Source of the DNA: Streptomyces sp. NBC_01314
Lineage (GTDB): Bacteria > Actinomycetota > Actinomycetes > Streptomycetales > Streptomycetaceae
Assembly: GCF_041435215.1 (NCBI RefSeq)
Contig: NZ_CP108394.1
Span: forward strand, 2,790,001 to 2,854,000
Reading direction: 5' to 3'
DNA: 64,000 bases
Shown: piece after piece, positions 8,442-17,146 of the stretch
How positions within the stretch are numbered: the stretch's first letter is position 1
Layout: each line of letters opens with the position of its first letter
The notes under the pieces: generated by a model
What the model saw: only the letters and a program-made list of their open reading frames with translations
Database searches by the model: none
Told to the model about the DNA's origin: nothing
Program-made: the position numbers and the translations under genes

Positions 8442-10085
8442 ATGGCAGCCAGCACCCATGAAGTGACCAACCAGGCTCCGCCCCTGGTGGACTACGACGT
8501 CTTCGCCGCCGACCAGGTCCTCACGGAGGCGGTCGAGCGGCATCTGGCGCCGGAGGTGCTGGACGAGGCACGGGAGGAGCTGTCGGGGTTCGGGCGTACG
8601 GCGGGCTCCGCGCAGGTGCAGGAGTGGGGGCGGCTGGCGAACGAGAATCCGCCGAAGCTGCGGGCGTACGACCGGTACGGGAACCGGGTGGACGAGGTGG
8701 AGTTCCATCCGTCGTGGCACAGGCTGCTCGGCAAGGGGGTCTCGGCGGGGCTGACGGCGGCCTGGACGCGGCGAGGCGGGCATGTGCGGCGGGCCGCCGC
8801 GTTCGTCGTCTGGACCCAGGTCGAGGCCGGCAACGGCTGCCCGCTGTCCATGACCCACGCGGCGGTACCCGCCCTGCGCACGGACCCGGCGCTCGCCGCC
8901 GAGTGGGAACCGCGGCTGACGTCCACGCTCTACGACTGGGACATGCGGCCCGCCGACCAGAAGGCCGGCGCCCTCTTCGGGATGGGCATGACGGAGAAGC
9001 AGGGCGGCAGCGACGTACGCGCCAACACCACCGCGGCGCGGCCGCTGGCCGAGGACGGGACGTACGAGCTGACGGGCCACAAGTGGTTCTGCTCGGCGCC
9101 GATGTCGGACGGGTTCCTCGTGCTGGCGCAGGCTCCGGGAGGGCTGACGTGTTTCCTGGTGCCCCGGGTACTGGCCGACGGGTCGCGGAACGTGTTCCGC
9201 ATCCAGCGGCTCAAGGAGAAGCTGGGCAATCGGTCGAACGCCTCCGCCGAGGTCGAGTTCGACGGGACGTGGGCGCGCCGGGTCGGTGACGAGGGGCGGG
9301 GGGTGCGCACGATCATCGGGATGGTGGCGGCCACCCGGCTGGACTGCGCGCTGGGCGCGGCCTCGCTGATGCGGCAGGCGGTGGCACAGGCGGTGCACCA
9401 CTGCGCGTACCGGGAGGCGTTCGGCGGGCGGCTGATCGACAAGCCGCTGATGCGCAATGTGCTCGCGGATCTCGCGCTGGAGTCGGAGGCGGCGACGGCG
9501 CTGGCGCTGCGGGTGGCCGCGGCGTACGACGCGGCGGAGGCGGGCGACGAGAACGAACGTGCGTTCTTGCGGCTCGCGGTGCCGGTCGCCAAGTACTGGG
9601 TGACCAAGCGCTGCGCCCCGCTGGTGGTGGAGGCCTCCGAGTGCCTCGGCGGCAACGGCTATGTCGAGGAGTCCGGCATGCCCCGCCTGTTGCGCGAGTC
9701 CCCGCTCAACTCTCTCTGGGAGGGCGCAGGGAACGTGCAGGCACTCGACGTGCTGCGCGCACTCCAGCGCGAACCGGGGGCGTTCGACGCCTACTTGCGG
9801 GAGGTGGGCCGGGCCCGGGGCGCCGATCACCGGCTCGACGGCGCGATCAAGGGCCTGCTGACCGAACTCGCCGATCTGGACGGTATCGAGGCCCGCGCGC
9901 GACGGCTCGTGGAGCGGCTCGCCCTCGTCCTGCAGGGCGCGCTCCTCGTGCGGTACGCGCCCCCGGCGGTCGCCGACGCGTTCTGCGCCTCCCGGCTGGG
10001 CGGCGACTGGGGCACGGCCTTCGGCACGCTGCCGCACACGCTGGATCTGGCGTCGGTGGTGGAGCGGGCGCGCCCGGTGGCTTGA
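8442..10085 (+). CDS. AidB-like acyl-CoA dehydrogenase
   Basis: 547 residues, the length of E. coli AidB (about 540), a flavoprotein of the acyl-CoA dehydrogenase family linked to the adaptive alkylation response. The NQAPPLVDYDVF opening near residue 10 is the AidB-type N-terminus, and the family signatures GMGMTEKQGGSDVR and ECLGGNGYVEESG are present; the second belongs to the C-terminal helical domain. It has its own upstream region after the NRPS terminator and is on the same strand, but nothing ties it to that cluster. Function is likely FAD-dependent acyl-CoA dehydrogenation or DNA-associated protection; the physiological substrate is unknown. Confidence 0.85.
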   Translation: MAASTHEVTNQAPPLVDYDVFAADQVLTEAVERHLAPEVLDEAREELSGFGRTAGSAQVQEWGRLANENPPKLRAYDRYGNRVDEVEFHPSWHRLLGKGVSAGLTAAWTRRGGHVRRAAAFVVWTQVEAGNGCPLSMTHAAVPALRTDPALAAEWEPRLTSTLYDWDMRPADQKAGALFGMGMTEKQGGSDVRANTTAARPLAEDGTYELTGHKWFCSAPMSDGFLVLAQAPGGLTCFLVPRVLADGSRNVFRIQRLKEKLGNRSNASAEVEFDGTWARRVGDEGRGVRTIIGMVAATRLDCALGAASLMRQAVAQAVHHCAYREAFGGRLIDKPLMRNVLADLALESEAATALALRVAAAYDAAEAGDENERAFLRLAVPVAKYWVTKRCAPLVVEASECLGGNGYVEESGMPRLLRESPLNSLWEGAGNVQALDVLRALQREPGAFDAYLREVGRARGADHRLDGAIKGLLTELADLDGIEARARRLVERLALVLQGALLVRYAPPAVADAFCASRLGGDWGTAFGTLPHTLDLASVVERARPVA

Positions 10086-10455
10086 GCAGCGGTGGCCCCG
10101 ACCGGCGCGGACGGGGGACGCCCTCCGTCAGGTGCGGCGTCCTCTTCGAGTGGTGCGACCGGCCGGCCCGACGCGGGGGTGATGCCGCGCCGACACGGCA
10201 CCACCCCCGCTTCCCTGGCCCCTTCGAGCGGAGCGCATACGCCGCACCGGGCGACGTTGAACAAGTGTCAAGGAGCGCCCGGCGGTCCGCCAGGGTTGCA
10301 GGGGGTTGCAACTCGTCTGCGCTCTGTGGCCGGAGTGTGCCCCTCCGTGGCCTAAGAGCGGCAGACTGTGAAACCCGCAGTCCACGTCATCGCGCGGACC
10401 CGGGCTTCCGCGGCCACCAGGGCCGAGGAGCGACCGGCCTGCCGGGGAGGAACGA
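10086..10455 (+). other. 370-base intergenic region with GGTTGCA repeat
   Basis: No credible gene. It holds the end of the AidB transcript and the promoter region of the GAF regulator. Around 10293-10315 there are two close GGTTGCA copies that could be a regulator site. A GGGGAGG ribosome binding site at 10444-10450 serves the next gene. Confidence 0.35.
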
Positions 10456-11799
10456 GTGCCGCACTCGCCGTCGGAAGTCACGCGGCTCATCGCCACGGAC
10501 GCCGCCCGGGCGGCCCGGGTCCTCGGCGAGGCACGCGCCTCCACCCTCGACGGCCGGCCCTCGAAACCCGCCCCGCGCCCCGCGATCCTCGAGTCCTGGG
10601 GCCGCACGGTGCGAAGCGGCGTCGACCCCGACCACGACTTCCGCTCCGACCTCCTCGGCCGCGACGAGGTCGAGCGCCGCCGCCGGACCTCGCGGCTCCG
10701 CCACGTCCTGCCGGTGCTCCGCGAAGGGCTGCTCTCCCTCGCGGACACCGCGCAGCACATCATGATGGTCGCGGACGCCGACGCCCGGGTGCTCTGGCGC
10801 GAGGGCAGTACGGCCGTGCTCCGCAAGGCGGACGGGCACGGCCTCGGGATCGGCGCGGACTGGCGCGAGGAGACCGTCGGCACGAACGGCATCGGCACGC
10901 CCCTCGTCTCCCGCCGGCCCGTACAGGTCTTCTCCGCCGAGCACTTCGTCCGCGCCCTGCACCCCTGGACCTGCACCGGCGCCCCCATCACCGACCCGCG
11001 CGACGGCCGACTGCTCGGCGCGGTGGACATCAGCGGCCCCCTGGAGACCCTGCACCCCTCCACCCTCGCCCTGGTCGACTCGGTCGCCAAACTCGCCCAG
11101 GCCCGCCTACGTGACCTGCACCTGACCTCGCTCGAACAGCTGCGCGCGGTGGCGGCCCCGGTCCTGGCCCGTCTCGGTGGCCGCGCGGTCGCCGTCGACC
11201 GGGACGGCTGGACGGCCGCCGTGACCGGCATGCCCTACACCAGCCGCGTCGCCCTCCCCAAGCCCCTCTCCCCCGGCCGCTGCCGGCTCCCCGCGCTCGG
11301 TCTGTGCACCGTCGAGCCGATGCCCGCCGGCTGGCTGATACGCCCCACCGCGGACCCCGCGCCCGCTCCGACCGCCACGCACATCACGCTCGACGTCTCC
11401 CACCCCCGCCGCTGGACCGTCACCGTCGTCGGCTGCGCGGGTTCCTGGACCCATGAGCTCACCCCCCGCCACGCCGAACTCCTGTACCTCCTCGCCCTCC
11501 ACCGCGGCGGCCGCAGCGCCTCCGCGCTCGCCGACGACATGTTCGGCGACCCCGCCCGCACCGTCACCGTGCGCGCCGAGATGTCCCGCGTGCGCCGCTA
11601 CCTCGGCGCCTGCCTCGACCACCGCCCGTACCGCTTCACCGAACGGGCCGACGTCGAAGTCCTCCTGCCCGGAGCCCCGTTGGACCTGCTGCCGCACTCG
11701 GTGGCACCCGGGGTGGTACGGGCGCGGGCGGCCGCTCCGGGTGGCCGGTTCCGGGACGACGGGCCTTCGGGACACGAGAGAGCCGAGCCGACCGCCTGA
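10456..11799 (+). CDS. AcoR-like GAF-domain transcriptional regulator
   Basis: 447 residues from a GTG preceded by GGGGAGG. The N-terminal half matches AcoR-type activators: an ILESWGR segment near 36-50, then a GAF sensor with the hallmark WREETVGTNGIGTPL and a hydrophobic HPWTCTGAPITDP stretch. Classical AcoR proteins go on to a sigma-54 AAA+ domain and a Fis helix-turn-helix. Here the AAA+ domain is missing, as expected in an organism without sigma-54, and the C-terminal part (about 335-420) looks like a winged helix that begins LTPRHAELLYLLALHRGG. Likely a small-molecule-responsive regulator; target genes are not obvious in the window. Confidence 0.78.
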   Translation: MPHSPSEVTRLIATDAARAARVLGEARASTLDGRPSKPAPRPAILESWGRTVRSGVDPDHDFRSDLLGRDEVERRRRTSRLRHVLPVLREGLLSLADTAQHIMMVADADARVLWREGSTAVLRKADGHGLGIGADWREETVGTNGIGTPLVSRRPVQVFSAEHFVRALHPWTCTGAPITDPRDGRLLGAVDISGPLETLHPSTLALVDSVAKLAQARLRDLHLTSLEQLRAVAAPVLARLGGRAVAVDRDGWTAAVTGMPYTSRVALPKPLSPGRCRLPALGLCTVEPMPAGWLIRPTADPAPAPTATHITLDVSHPRRWTVTVVGCAGSWTHELTPRHAELLYLLALHRGGRSASALADDMFGDPARTVTVRAEMSRVRRYLGACLDHRPYRFTERADVEVLLPGAPLDLLPHSVAPGVVRARAAAPGGRFRDDGPSGHERAEPTA

Positions 11800-12003
11800 G
11801 CCTCCGAAGTACATGTCCAACCTCCTTCCCGGTGAACGGATCATGGCCTCGGGGTGGACCCGGGGTGAGGGATCTCCCTGCAATTCTCCGGACCTCGGCG
11901 TGACACGTGTCCCACTGCCGTAGCATCGCTGCCAGGCCGCCCCACCTGCCTCTCCGTCAAGATCTTGGTCTTGGTAGGCAGTTGGCCGTCCCCGGGAGGT
12001 TTT

Positions 12004-13440
12004 ATGCAGCACCGCGGCAGGCACCGTCGACGCAGAAGGGGACGTGCGCTGCGCGCGTCCCTGGCGGGAACCGCGCTGGCCCTCACGGCGGCGGCCACGC
12101 TGATCAGTACGTCGCAGGCGGCGGGCGGCGGGACACCGGGCGCGCTCTCCGCGATCACCTCTGCCGGTGAGCTGGGCAGACTGCAGCTCCGGGAGACCCT
12201 GACCGACAGCACCGGGCTGCGCGCCCTGGCGAACGACATGGGCGGCGCGGTCGGTGTCGACGAGGTGCTGCGCAGCGCGAACCACGCGATGCGCAACGAG
12301 GGCGACTGTTTCGCCACCGAGAAGGACAATCTGCCCGTCGAGCCGGTGACCGCGCGGGCGTACTGCTGGGAGCCGGGCGACGCCGTCGACGACAAGTGGA
12401 TCCCCGGCTCGGTCACCACGTCCCGGAACAACCAGGTCATCGCGTCCGGCTGGACACACAGCGATGTGCCGAGCGACCCGCCCGGCGGCGACCCGGCGAA
12501 CGCCGTCGACGCGGGTGCGTACAGCAGGGGTACGGACGGCACCGGCGTCGGCGCCGTCGACGACGAAGGGCTCGCCCGGGTCGCCTTCGTCGACGCCAGT
12601 GACCCGGCGAACCTCAGGTACCGATGGGTCCTGCTGGTCGTACCGACGACCGGCGGACAGGGCTTCGAGGGCCTGCGTTCCCGGCTCGGCGGCATGGCCT
12701 GGTACGAGGACAAGCTGATCGTCACCGCACGGGACCCGGAGAGCCGCGGACAGCGGGACGACTCCCTGTACGTGTTCGACCTGGCCCGCTTCCTCCGCGC
12801 CGACGTGACCGACAGCGACGCGATCGGCAGGGCCGGCGACGGCTGGTCGGCCCACCACTACCGCTACGCGCTGCCCGCGGTCGCCTCCTACAGTCCACCG
12901 GCGGGCCGCGACTGCGACGCGCGCGACAACGACGGGGTGCCCTGCTTCGGCTCGCTCTCCCTCGACCGGACGTCGAGACCGCCCACCGTCGTCGCCAACG
13001 AGCGGTTCCGGCCGGGCCGTGAGGAACCCGCCCGCGTCTGGCGCTACGCCCTCGACACCACCGCCGACCGCACCGGCCTGCTCACCACCACCGGGCGCGA
13101 GAGCAGTGCCGTCGCCACCGAGGCGTACGAGACCGAGGCCACCGGCGTCCGGGGGGTCCTCGCCCACCACGGGGACTGGTACGTCGACCAGGCCGCCGAG
13201 GACCGCGACGAGCACGGCACGCTCTGGCGGCAGGACGAGGACGGGGCCGAGGCGGCCAGGTGCGCGGAGGGCGAGGGCGACGAGAAGTCGGACCTCCGCT
13301 CGTACGCCTGCTGGGGGCGGCACACCGCCTCCCTCTCCTACTCACCGGAGACCGGCGAGATGTGGACGCTCACCGACCCCATCCCGGAGCGCGTGCTCTA
13401 CGCGGTGAAGCTGTCGGACGTCGACAGCGCGCTCGGCTAG
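12004..13440 (+). CDS. Secreted protein of unknown function
   Basis: 478 residues. The ATG at 12004 with a GGGAGG site at 11993-11998 is preferred over an in-frame start 39 bases upstream. A very basic N-terminus (twin-arginine-rich, HRRRRRGR), a hydrophobic core and an AQA/AGG-like cleavage region around residue 40 give a signal peptide. The mature part is acidic, has several Cys pairs and repeated blade-like segments such as SGWTHSD, GGMAWYEDKLIVTARDP and LYVFDLARF, suggestive of a beta-propeller, but I do not recognise a family. It stands alone between a regulator and an acetyltransferase and is followed by a strong hairpin. Confidence 0.7.
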   Translation: MQHRGRHRRRRRGRALRASLAGTALALTAAATLISTSQAAGGGTPGALSAITSAGELGRLQLRETLTDSTGLRALANDMGGAVGVDEVLRSANHAMRNEGDCFATEKDNLPVEPVTARAYCWEPGDAVDDKWIPGSVTTSRNNQVIASGWTHSDVPSDPPGGDPANAVDAGAYSRGTDGTGVGAVDDEGLARVAFVDASDPANLRYRWVLLVVPTTGGQGFEGLRSRLGGMAWYEDKLIVTARDPESRGQRDDSLYVFDLARFLRADVTDSDAIGRAGDGWSAHHYRYALPAVASYSPPAGRDCDARDNDGVPCFGSLSLDRTSRPPTVVANERFRPGREEPARVWRYALDTTADRTGLLTTTGRESSAVATEAYETEATGVRGVLAHHGDWYVDQAAEDRDEHGTLWRQDEDGAEAARCAEGEGDEKSDLRSYACWGRHTASLSYSPETGEMWTLTDPIPERVLYAVKLSDVDSALG

Positions 13441-13465
13441 AGCGACCGGCCCGGCAGGGCGACCC

Positions 13466-13492
13466 GGCCCGGCCTTGGAGGCGGGCCGGGCC
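13466..13492 (+). terminator. Hairpin terminator after the secreted protein
   Basis: GC-only 9-bp stem (13466-13474 with 13484-13492) and a 9-base loop, 26 bases past the stop codon. The next gene starts 19 bases later, so the hairpin separates two transcripts or attenuates read-through. Confidence 0.65.
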
Positions 13493-13510
13493 TCGTGATT
13501 CCCTGGGCCC

Positions 13511-14092
13511 ATGAGCAGCAGCCCCGTCACCACCTGGTCCCTGGAGCAGACCTCGCCGAGCGATCTGCTTCCCGCCGCCGCGCCCGAGGGCGACGACGTC
13601 CGCATCGTGCGCGCCGAGGTCCCCTCCCCCGAGTTCAGCCGCTTCCTGTACGCCTCGGTGGGCGGTGACATCCGCTGGACCGACCGGCTGTCGTGGCCCT
13701 ACGAGCGGTGGCAGGAGCACCTGGGACGCCCGGGTGTGGAGAGCTGGGTCGCCTACGACCGGGGTACGCCCGCCGGCTATGTGGAGATGGAACCGCAGGA
13801 CGACGGGGCCGTGGAGATCGTGCACTTCGGGCTGCTCCCGGCCTTCCGGGGGCGGCGCATCGGCGGGCACCTCCTGTCGTACGGGACGGCCCGTGCCTGG
13901 GACCTCGCCGAGCGGTGGCCGGGGCTGCCGCCGACCAAGCGGGTCTGGCTGCACACCTGCACCCTGGACGGCGAGCACGCCATGGGGAACTACCTGCGGC
14001 GGGGGTTCACCCTGTTCGACACGAAGGTGACCGAGGAGGCGGACGCTCCGGCGCCGGGGCCCTGGCCCGGGGCCGCCGCTCCCACACCATGA
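13511..14092 (+). CDS. GNAT family N-acetyltransferase
   Basis: 193 residues. The GNAT core runs from about 60 to 170: beta-strands with VAYDRGTPAGYVEM, then the acetyl-CoA pyrophosphate loop LPAFRGRRIGGHLL, and the terminal YLRRGFTLF motif. The substrate cannot be told from sequence. No ribosome binding site is strong; the ATG at 13511 directly follows a hairpin terminator. The C-terminal 20 residues are proline/alanine-rich and probably disordered. Confidence 0.85.
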   Translation: MSSSPVTTWSLEQTSPSDLLPAAAPEGDDVRIVRAEVPSPEFSRFLYASVGGDIRWTDRLSWPYERWQEHLGRPGVESWVAYDRGTPAGYVEMEPQDDGAVEIVHFGLLPAFRGRRIGGHLLSYGTARAWDLAERWPGLPPTKRVWLHTCTLDGEHAMGNYLRRGFTLFDTKVTEEADAPAPGPWPGAAAPTP

Positions 14093-14184
14093 CCCACATC
14101 ACATCGTCTCGGCATGCGAGACATCCTTGTCCGGAATGTGGATGACGGTGGACTCGGTCTAAAGAGCCGTGACACGCTTCCGTC

Positions 14185-14268
14185 ATGTCTGGAACTGGAA
14201 TTGCCTTGGTGAGTCGGCGGCACGTCGACCTCGGCCGCATGTCCAGCGCCATCTGTCCGGTGAGCTGA
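14185..14268 (+). CDS. Cysteine-containing leader peptide upstream of sulfite reductase
   Basis: A 27-residue open frame (begins MSGTGIALVSRRHVDLGR, ends SSAICPVS) too short for standard gene calling. It matches the small conserved 'putative leader peptide' that I know from Streptomyces upstream of sulfite reductase genes. One Cys, at position 24, lies just before the stop at 14266-14268. In actinobacteria such peptides are thought to sense cysteine supply through ribosome stalling and so control the following sulfur-assimilation operon. Two short hairpins lie between it and the reductase start. The open frame and its position are plain; the mechanism here is inferred. Confidence 0.75.
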   Translation: MSGTGIALVSRRHVDLGRMSSAICPVS

Positions 14269-14437
14269 CGCCCGACCGCGAGGGGTTGGACGACCCCGGG
14301 CAACAGCGCCGCACCCTCCTCTGTTTCAGCCCGCGCAAGGACGCGCAGGCGCCGCACACGCTTCCCACGTGTGCCCGCATGCGCGCGCCAGCGCAGGTCA
14401 GAGCCGCTTACCCGCCTTTCCCGAAGGACATACACCC
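14269..14437 (+). promoter_or_regulatory. Leader region with hairpins between leader peptide and sir
   Basis: 169 bases with no gene. Contains two inverted repeats, GGGGT/ACCCC at 14282-14297 and CACACG/CGTGTG at 14355-14373, that could form alternative structures coupled to translation of the leader peptide. An AAGGA site at about 14423-14427 precedes the sir ATG at 14438. Confidence 0.5.
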
Positions 14438-16129
14438 ATGGCCGCCTCCCCGCAGAACCCCGCCACGCCCCGCCGCAAGGTGAGCCGTCACCGTGGTGAG
14501 GGCCAGTGGGCCGCGGGACACTTCACCCCGCTGAACGGCAACGAGCAGTTCAAGAAGGACGACGACGGTCTCAATGTGCGGACACGCATTGAGACGATCT
14601 ACTCGAAGCGCGGCTTCGACTCGATCGACCCCAACGACCTGCGCGGCCGGATGCGTTGGTGGGGGCTGTACACCCAGCGCAAGCCCGGGATCGACGGCGG
14701 CAAGACCGCGATCCTGGAGCCGGAGGAGCTGGACGACAAGTACTTCATGCTGCGGGTGCGCATCGACGGTGGCCGGCTCACCACCCGGCAACTGAGGGTG
14801 ATCGGCGAGATCTCGCAGGAGTTCGCGCGGGGCACGGCCGACATCACCGACCGGCAGAACGTGCAGTACCACTGGATCCGGGTCGAGGACGTGCCCGAGA
14901 TCTGGGAGCGGCTGGAGGCCGTCGGCCTGTCCACCACCGAGGCCTGCGGTGACACTCCCCGTGTGATCATCGGCTCACCCGTCGCCGGGATCGCCGCGGA
15001 CGAGATCATCGACGGCACGTCCGCGATGGACGAGATCCACCGGCGGATCATCGGCAACCCGGCCTTCTCGAACCTGCCCCGCAAGTTCAAGTCCGCGATC
15101 TCCGGCTCCCCGCTGCTCGACGTGGCGCACGAGATCAACGACATCGCGTTCGTCGGCGTCCACCACCCCGAGCACGGCCCCGGCTTCGACCTCTGGGTCG
15201 GCGGCGGCCTGTCCACCAACCCCAAGATCGGGCAGCGGCTCGGCGCCTGGGTGCCGCTCGACGAGGTCGCGGACGTGTACGAGGGCGTCATCTCGATCTT
15301 CCGTGACTACGGCTACCGGCGGCTGCGCACCCGCGCCCGCCTGAAGTTCCTGCTCGCCGACTGGGGCACCGAGAAGTTCCGCCAGGTCCTGGAGGACGAG
15401 TACCTCAAGCGCAAGCTGGTCGACGGACCGGCGCCCGACCAGCCGGTGGCGCGCTGGCGCGACCACGTGGGAGTGCACGCGCAGAAGGACGGCCGGTACT
15501 ACGTCGGGTTCGCCCCGCGCGTCGGCCGTGTGGACGGCACGACGCTGACGAAGATCGCCGATCTCGCCGAGGCCCACGGCTCCGGCCGGGTCGCGACCAC
15601 CGTCGAGCAGAAGATGATCGTGCTCGACGTCACCGAGGAGCAGGTCGACTCGCTCGTCGCGGGCCTGGAGGCGCTGGACCTCAGGGTCAACCCGTCGGCG
15701 TTCCGGCGCGGCACCATGGCCTGCACCGGCATCGAGTACTGCAAGCTCGCCATCGTCGAGACCAAGGCGCGCGGCTCCCTGCTGATCGACGAACTGGAGC
15801 GCCGGATCCCGGACTTCGACGAGCCGCTCACCATCAACCTCAATGGCTGCCCGAACGCCTGTGCGCGTATCCAGGTGGCGGACATCGGTCTCAAGGGACA
15901 GCTCGTCCTGAACGACGAGGGCGAGCAGGTCGAGGGCTACCAGGTGCACCTGGGCGGCGCGCTCGGTCTGGAGGCCGGGTTCGGCCGCAAGGTACGCGGC
16001 CTGAAGGTCACCTCCGACGAACTCCCCGACTACGTCGAGCGCGTGCTCAAGCGCTTCCAGGACGAGCGCGAGGACGGCGAGCGCTTCGCCGCGTGGGTCA
16101 CGCGCGCTTCCGAGGAGGCCCTGTCGTGA
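14438..16129 (+). CDS. sir: Assimilatory sulfite reductase (ferredoxin type)
   Basis: 563 residues. Six-electron reduction of sulfite to sulfide using a coupled sirohaem-[4Fe-4S] centre. The two nitrite/sulfite reductase half-domains are visible. The cluster/sirohaem ligands are CTGIEYCK (about residues 427-434) and NGCPNACAR (about 470-478). Early RQNVQYHW and SPLLDVAHE segments bind substrate and sirohaem. Starts at ATG 14438, in frame with a longer but unsupported upstream extension. First gene of sir-zinc ribbon-cysH-cysC-cysD-cysN, each overlapping or nearly touching the next. A nitrite reductase reading is excluded by this context. Confidence 0.93.
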   Translation: MAASPQNPATPRRKVSRHRGEGQWAAGHFTPLNGNEQFKKDDDGLNVRTRIETIYSKRGFDSIDPNDLRGRMRWWGLYTQRKPGIDGGKTAILEPEELDDKYFMLRVRIDGGRLTTRQLRVIGEISQEFARGTADITDRQNVQYHWIRVEDVPEIWERLEAVGLSTTEACGDTPRVIIGSPVAGIAADEIIDGTSAMDEIHRRIIGNPAFSNLPRKFKSAISGSPLLDVAHEINDIAFVGVHHPEHGPGFDLWVGGGLSTNPKIGQRLGAWVPLDEVADVYEGVISIFRDYGYRRLRTRARLKFLLADWGTEKFRQVLEDEYLKRKLVDGPAPDQPVARWRDHVGVHAQKDGRYYVGFAPRVGRVDGTTLTKIADLAEAHGSGRVATTVEQKMIVLDVTEEQVDSLVAGLEALDLRVNPSAFRRGTMACTGIEYCKLAIVETKARGSLLIDELERRIPDFDEPLTINLNGCPNACARIQVADIGLKGQLVLNDEGEQVEGYQVHLGGALGLEAGFGRKVRGLKVTSDELPDYVERVLKRFQDEREDGERFAAWVTRASEEALS

Positions 16130-16305
16130 GCGAGCGAGCCGCCCCTTTCTACTGCCCCTACTGCGGTGACGAGGACCTGCGCCCCAGCGAAGTGGGACAC
16201 GGCGCGTGGGAATGCGGGGCCTGCAATCGAGCCTTCCAGTTGAAGTTCCTCGGGCTGTTGTCCCGGGGGCTTCAGCAAGCCGAAAGCGGAGGGGATCACA
16301 TATGA
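16126..16305 (+). CDS. Small zinc-ribbon protein of the sulfate-assimilation operon
   Basis: 59 residues starting at a GTG that overlaps the sir stop codon (GTGA) and ending in an ATGA overlap with cysH, so it is translationally locked between the two reductases. Four cysteines form two knuckles, CPYCGDEDLR and CGACNRAF, a likely zinc or iron-sulfur site. I recall a homologous small gene between sir and cysH in other Streptomyces. No function is established to my knowledge; its fixed position suggests a role in assembly of, or electron transfer to, the neighbouring iron-sulfur enzymes. Confidence 0.85.
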   Translation: MSERAAPFYCPYCGDEDLRPSEVGHGAWECGACNRAFQLKFLGLLSRGLQQAESGGDHI

Positions 16306-17057
16306 CTACCGTTCAGGCGGATTCCGACACATCCGCGTCCTCGCCGGACGCGGTCGGCCCGGACACGGCGAAGCGCGCCGAGCTCAAGGCGCTCGCCGAG
16401 CAGGCCGGCCGTGATCTGGAGGACGCCTCGGCGCTGGAGATCCTCCAGTGGGCCGTGGACACCTTCGGCACGCGTTTCTGCGTGACCTCCTCCATGGAGG
16501 ACGCGGTGGTCGCGCACCTCGCCTCCCGGGCCAGGCCCGGTGTGGACGTCGTGTTCCTCGACACCGGCTACCACTTCCCGGAGACCATCGGCACCCGGGA
16601 CGCCGTCGAGGCCGTGATGGACGTCAACGTCATCACGATCACCCCCCGTCAGACGGTCGCCGAGCAGGACGCCGAGTACGGGCCGCAGCTGCACGACCGC
16701 GACCCCGACCTCTGCTGCTTCCTGCGCAAGGTCAAGCCACTCGAAGAGGGCCTGACCCGGTTCGACGCGTGGGCGACGGGCCTGCGCCGCGACGAGTCCG
16801 AGAGCCGGGCGAACACCCCGGTCGTGGGCTGGGACGAGAAGCGCGGCAAGGTCAAGGTCTCCCCGATAGCGCGCTGGACGCAGGACGACGTGGACGCCTA
16901 CGTCACCGAGCACGGCGTGCTCACCAACCCCCTGCTCATGGACGGCTACGCCTCCGTGGGCTGCGCCCCCTGCACCCGCCGGGTCGCCCCCGGCGAGGAC
17001 GCACGGGCCGGCCGCTGGGCGGGCAACGCCAAGACCGAGTGCGGGCTGCACCTGTGA
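16302..17057 (+). CDS. cysH: Adenylylsulfate (APS) reductase, iron-sulfur type
   Basis: 251 residues. Thioredoxin-dependent reduction of activated sulfate to sulfite. The PP-loop-like start SSMEDAVV, the LDTGYHFPET core and the C-terminal catalytic ECGLH are present. Two [4Fe-4S] ligand pairs (DLCCFLRK and GCAPCTR) are the mark of the APS-using enzyme rather than the PAPS-using E. coli type. Starts at the ATG of an ATGA overlap with the zinc-ribbon gene. It consumes APS from CysD/CysN and feeds sulfite to Sir. Confidence 0.93.
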   Translation: MTTVQADSDTSASSPDAVGPDTAKRAELKALAEQAGRDLEDASALEILQWAVDTFGTRFCVTSSMEDAVVAHLASRARPGVDVVFLDTGYHFPETIGTRDAVEAVMDVNVITITPRQTVAEQDAEYGPQLHDRDPDLCCFLRKVKPLEEGLTRFDAWATGLRRDESESRANTPVVGWDEKRGKVKVSPIARWTQDDVDAYVTEHGVLTNPLLMDGYASVGCAPCTRRVAPGEDARAGRWAGNAKTECGLHL

Positions 17058-17146
17058 GCGCCGCAGAGACCGCCCGGACCGCTGACACCGTCGGGAACAC
17101 CGTCCCCGGGACGGGTCGTGCTCCCGCGACGAACCAGGAGAACGAA

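Noticed and set aside
7194..10037. 947-codon minus-strand frame over sbnA and the acyl-CoA dehydrogenase
   Set aside because: Shadow of two well-supported genes; no recognisable domain.
10092..10355. 87-codon + strand frame in the gap before the GAF regulator
   Set aside because: No ribosome binding site or family resemblance, and Gly/Ser/Pro-rich; treated as non-coding.
14169..14483. 104-codon frame upstream of and overlapping sir
   Set aside because: Low-complexity basic/proline translation; the 27-residue leader in another frame is the recognisable gene here.
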